DNA of 6,083 bases from Anaerolineae bacterium. GTDB taxonomy: Bacteria > Chloroflexota > Anaerolineae > JAADDB01. Shown here piece after piece: positions 5,696 through 6,083 of this stretch (position 1 is the stretch's first letter; each line of letters begins with the position of its first letter). Where the stretch lies: the NCBI GenBank assembly GCA_015486895.1, contig WFQT01000372.1, positions 1 through 6,083 of the forward strand, in the 5' to 3' direction. The notes beneath the pieces are model-generated. The model was not told where the DNA came from, searched no databases, and saw only the letters and a list, made by a program, of their open reading frames with translations. Position numbers and translations under genes: made by a program.

Positions 5696-6083
5696 GTGCA
5701 AGAACCGGACGTCAGGACAAGAGTGTTACAGACAAACATATACGACAGAAAACTACGTTACCTACTAGTACCAGTGGTTTTTATCGCAGCCATGATACTC
5801 TACACTTTTACACTGGCGCCAGGATTGCTATGGGGCGGAGGGGACTTTGCTACCTTCCAAACCATGGCCTTCCTAGGTCAAGTAGGTGACATTCGATCTG
5901 GGACAGTGGTCTTTTGGCATCCCCTTTGGGTTGTCTTGGCACATCCATTCACCAAGATGCCGATTAGGAGCGTGGCCTGGCGAGCGAATTTTGCCTCAGC
6001 GGTCTTTGCGGCCATAGCTCTGGTGTTTGTATTTCTCTCTGCCCGGCGTCTAACTCGGTCTATCTCAGCCGCTATACTGGGAA
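5696..6083 (+). CDS. N-terminal part of a DUF2723 / O-mannosyltransferase-like membrane protein (3' truncated)
   Basis: The frame is open from the TGA at 5690-5692 to the right edge, giving 129 complete codons from GTG 5696. The first in-frame ATG (5792, residue 33) falls inside the first membrane helix, so a GTG start (5696, or 5723 giving nine residues fewer) is required. Layout: a short charged N-terminus, a membrane segment at about 23-40 and LAPGLLWGGGDFATFQ at 40-55. Then come FWHPLWVVLAHPFTKMP (73-89), VAWRANFASAVFAA (93-106) and a second hydrophobic segment to about 115, followed by RRLT. This order (A-P-G-x-x-W-G-x-G-[DE]-F, H-P, x-L-x-x-x-F, V-A-W-R-x-N-x-x-S-A-x-F-A-A) strongly resembles the N-terminus of the DUF2723/TMEM260-like family, GT-C proteins linked to O-mannosylation. 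Asp50 would be the loop acid. Family members are several hundred residues long, so most of the protein lies beyond the window. It probably acts beside the GT-C protein encoded upstream; the substrate is unknown. Confidence 0.7.
   Translation, partial: MQEPDVRTRVLQTNIYDRKLRYLLVPVVFIAAMILYTFTLAPGLLWGGGDFATFQTMAFLGQVGDIRSGTVVFWHPLWVVLAHPFTKMPIRSVAWRANFASAVFAAIALVFVFLSARRLTRSISAAILG

Noticed and set aside
5626..5889. 87-codon plus-strand frame from GTG 5626
   Set aside because: It overlaps the DUF2723-like gene out of frame and its translation has no hydrophobic or family features.
1..6083. CRISPR arrays, tRNA or rRNA genes, insertion sequences, long direct repeats
   Set aside because: Reading through both strands gave no repeat-spacer pattern, transposase motif or RNA-gene signature.

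Overview
This window is a bacterial surface-polysaccharide or glycoconjugate gene cluster, all on the + strand. It holds six protein genes, two of them cut by the window edges. The organism cannot be fixed from the sequence. The wording of the epimerase C-terminal half and the presence of two large multi-spanning glycosyltransferase-C (GT-C) type proteins recall Chloroflexota (Anaerolineae-like) or other environmental bacteria, but that is a weak impression and not a call.

Layout. (1) Positions 1-350: the last 115 codons of a GT-B-like surface-carbohydrate protein, clearly AT-richer (about 43% GC by hand count) than what follows. (2) 351-542: a 192-base gap with no convincing gene. It contains a good Shine-Dalgarno followed by a ten-codon dead-end reading frame. 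(3) 543-4056: a tight three-gene block of two GT4-type glycosyltransferases and a non-hydrolysing UDP-N-acetylglucosamine 2-epimerase (wecB). The three are joined by two ATGA stop/start overlaps and must be translated from one mRNA. (4) 4057-4172: a short spacer with a 7-bp hairpin. (5) 4173-5513: an integral membrane GT-C-like glycosyltransferase of 446 residues. (6) 5514-5695: a spacer without a recognisable gene. (7) 5696 to the right edge: the N-terminal 129 codons of a second membrane protein resembling the DUF2723 / TMEM260-like O-mannosyltransferase family. It has no ATG at its N-terminus and runs off the window, so it is easily missed.

How the genes may work together (inference): the epimerase makes UDP-ManNAc from UDP-GlcNAc. 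The two cytoplasmic GT4 enzymes add sugars from nucleotide donors to a growing glycan, probably on a lipid carrier. The two membrane proteins may transfer sugars from polyprenyl-phosphate donors on the outer face of the membrane, decorating a glycan, lipid or protein. No flippase, polymerase, ligase, chain-length regulator or UDP-ManNAc dehydrogenase lies in this window, so the final product cannot be named.

I do not see an unprecedented system here. The points most worth a second look are the hidden DUF2723-like gene, the compositional break around 350-540, the possible alternative RNA pairing before the GT-C gene, and residue substitutions in otherwise conserved motifs of the three soluble enzymes.
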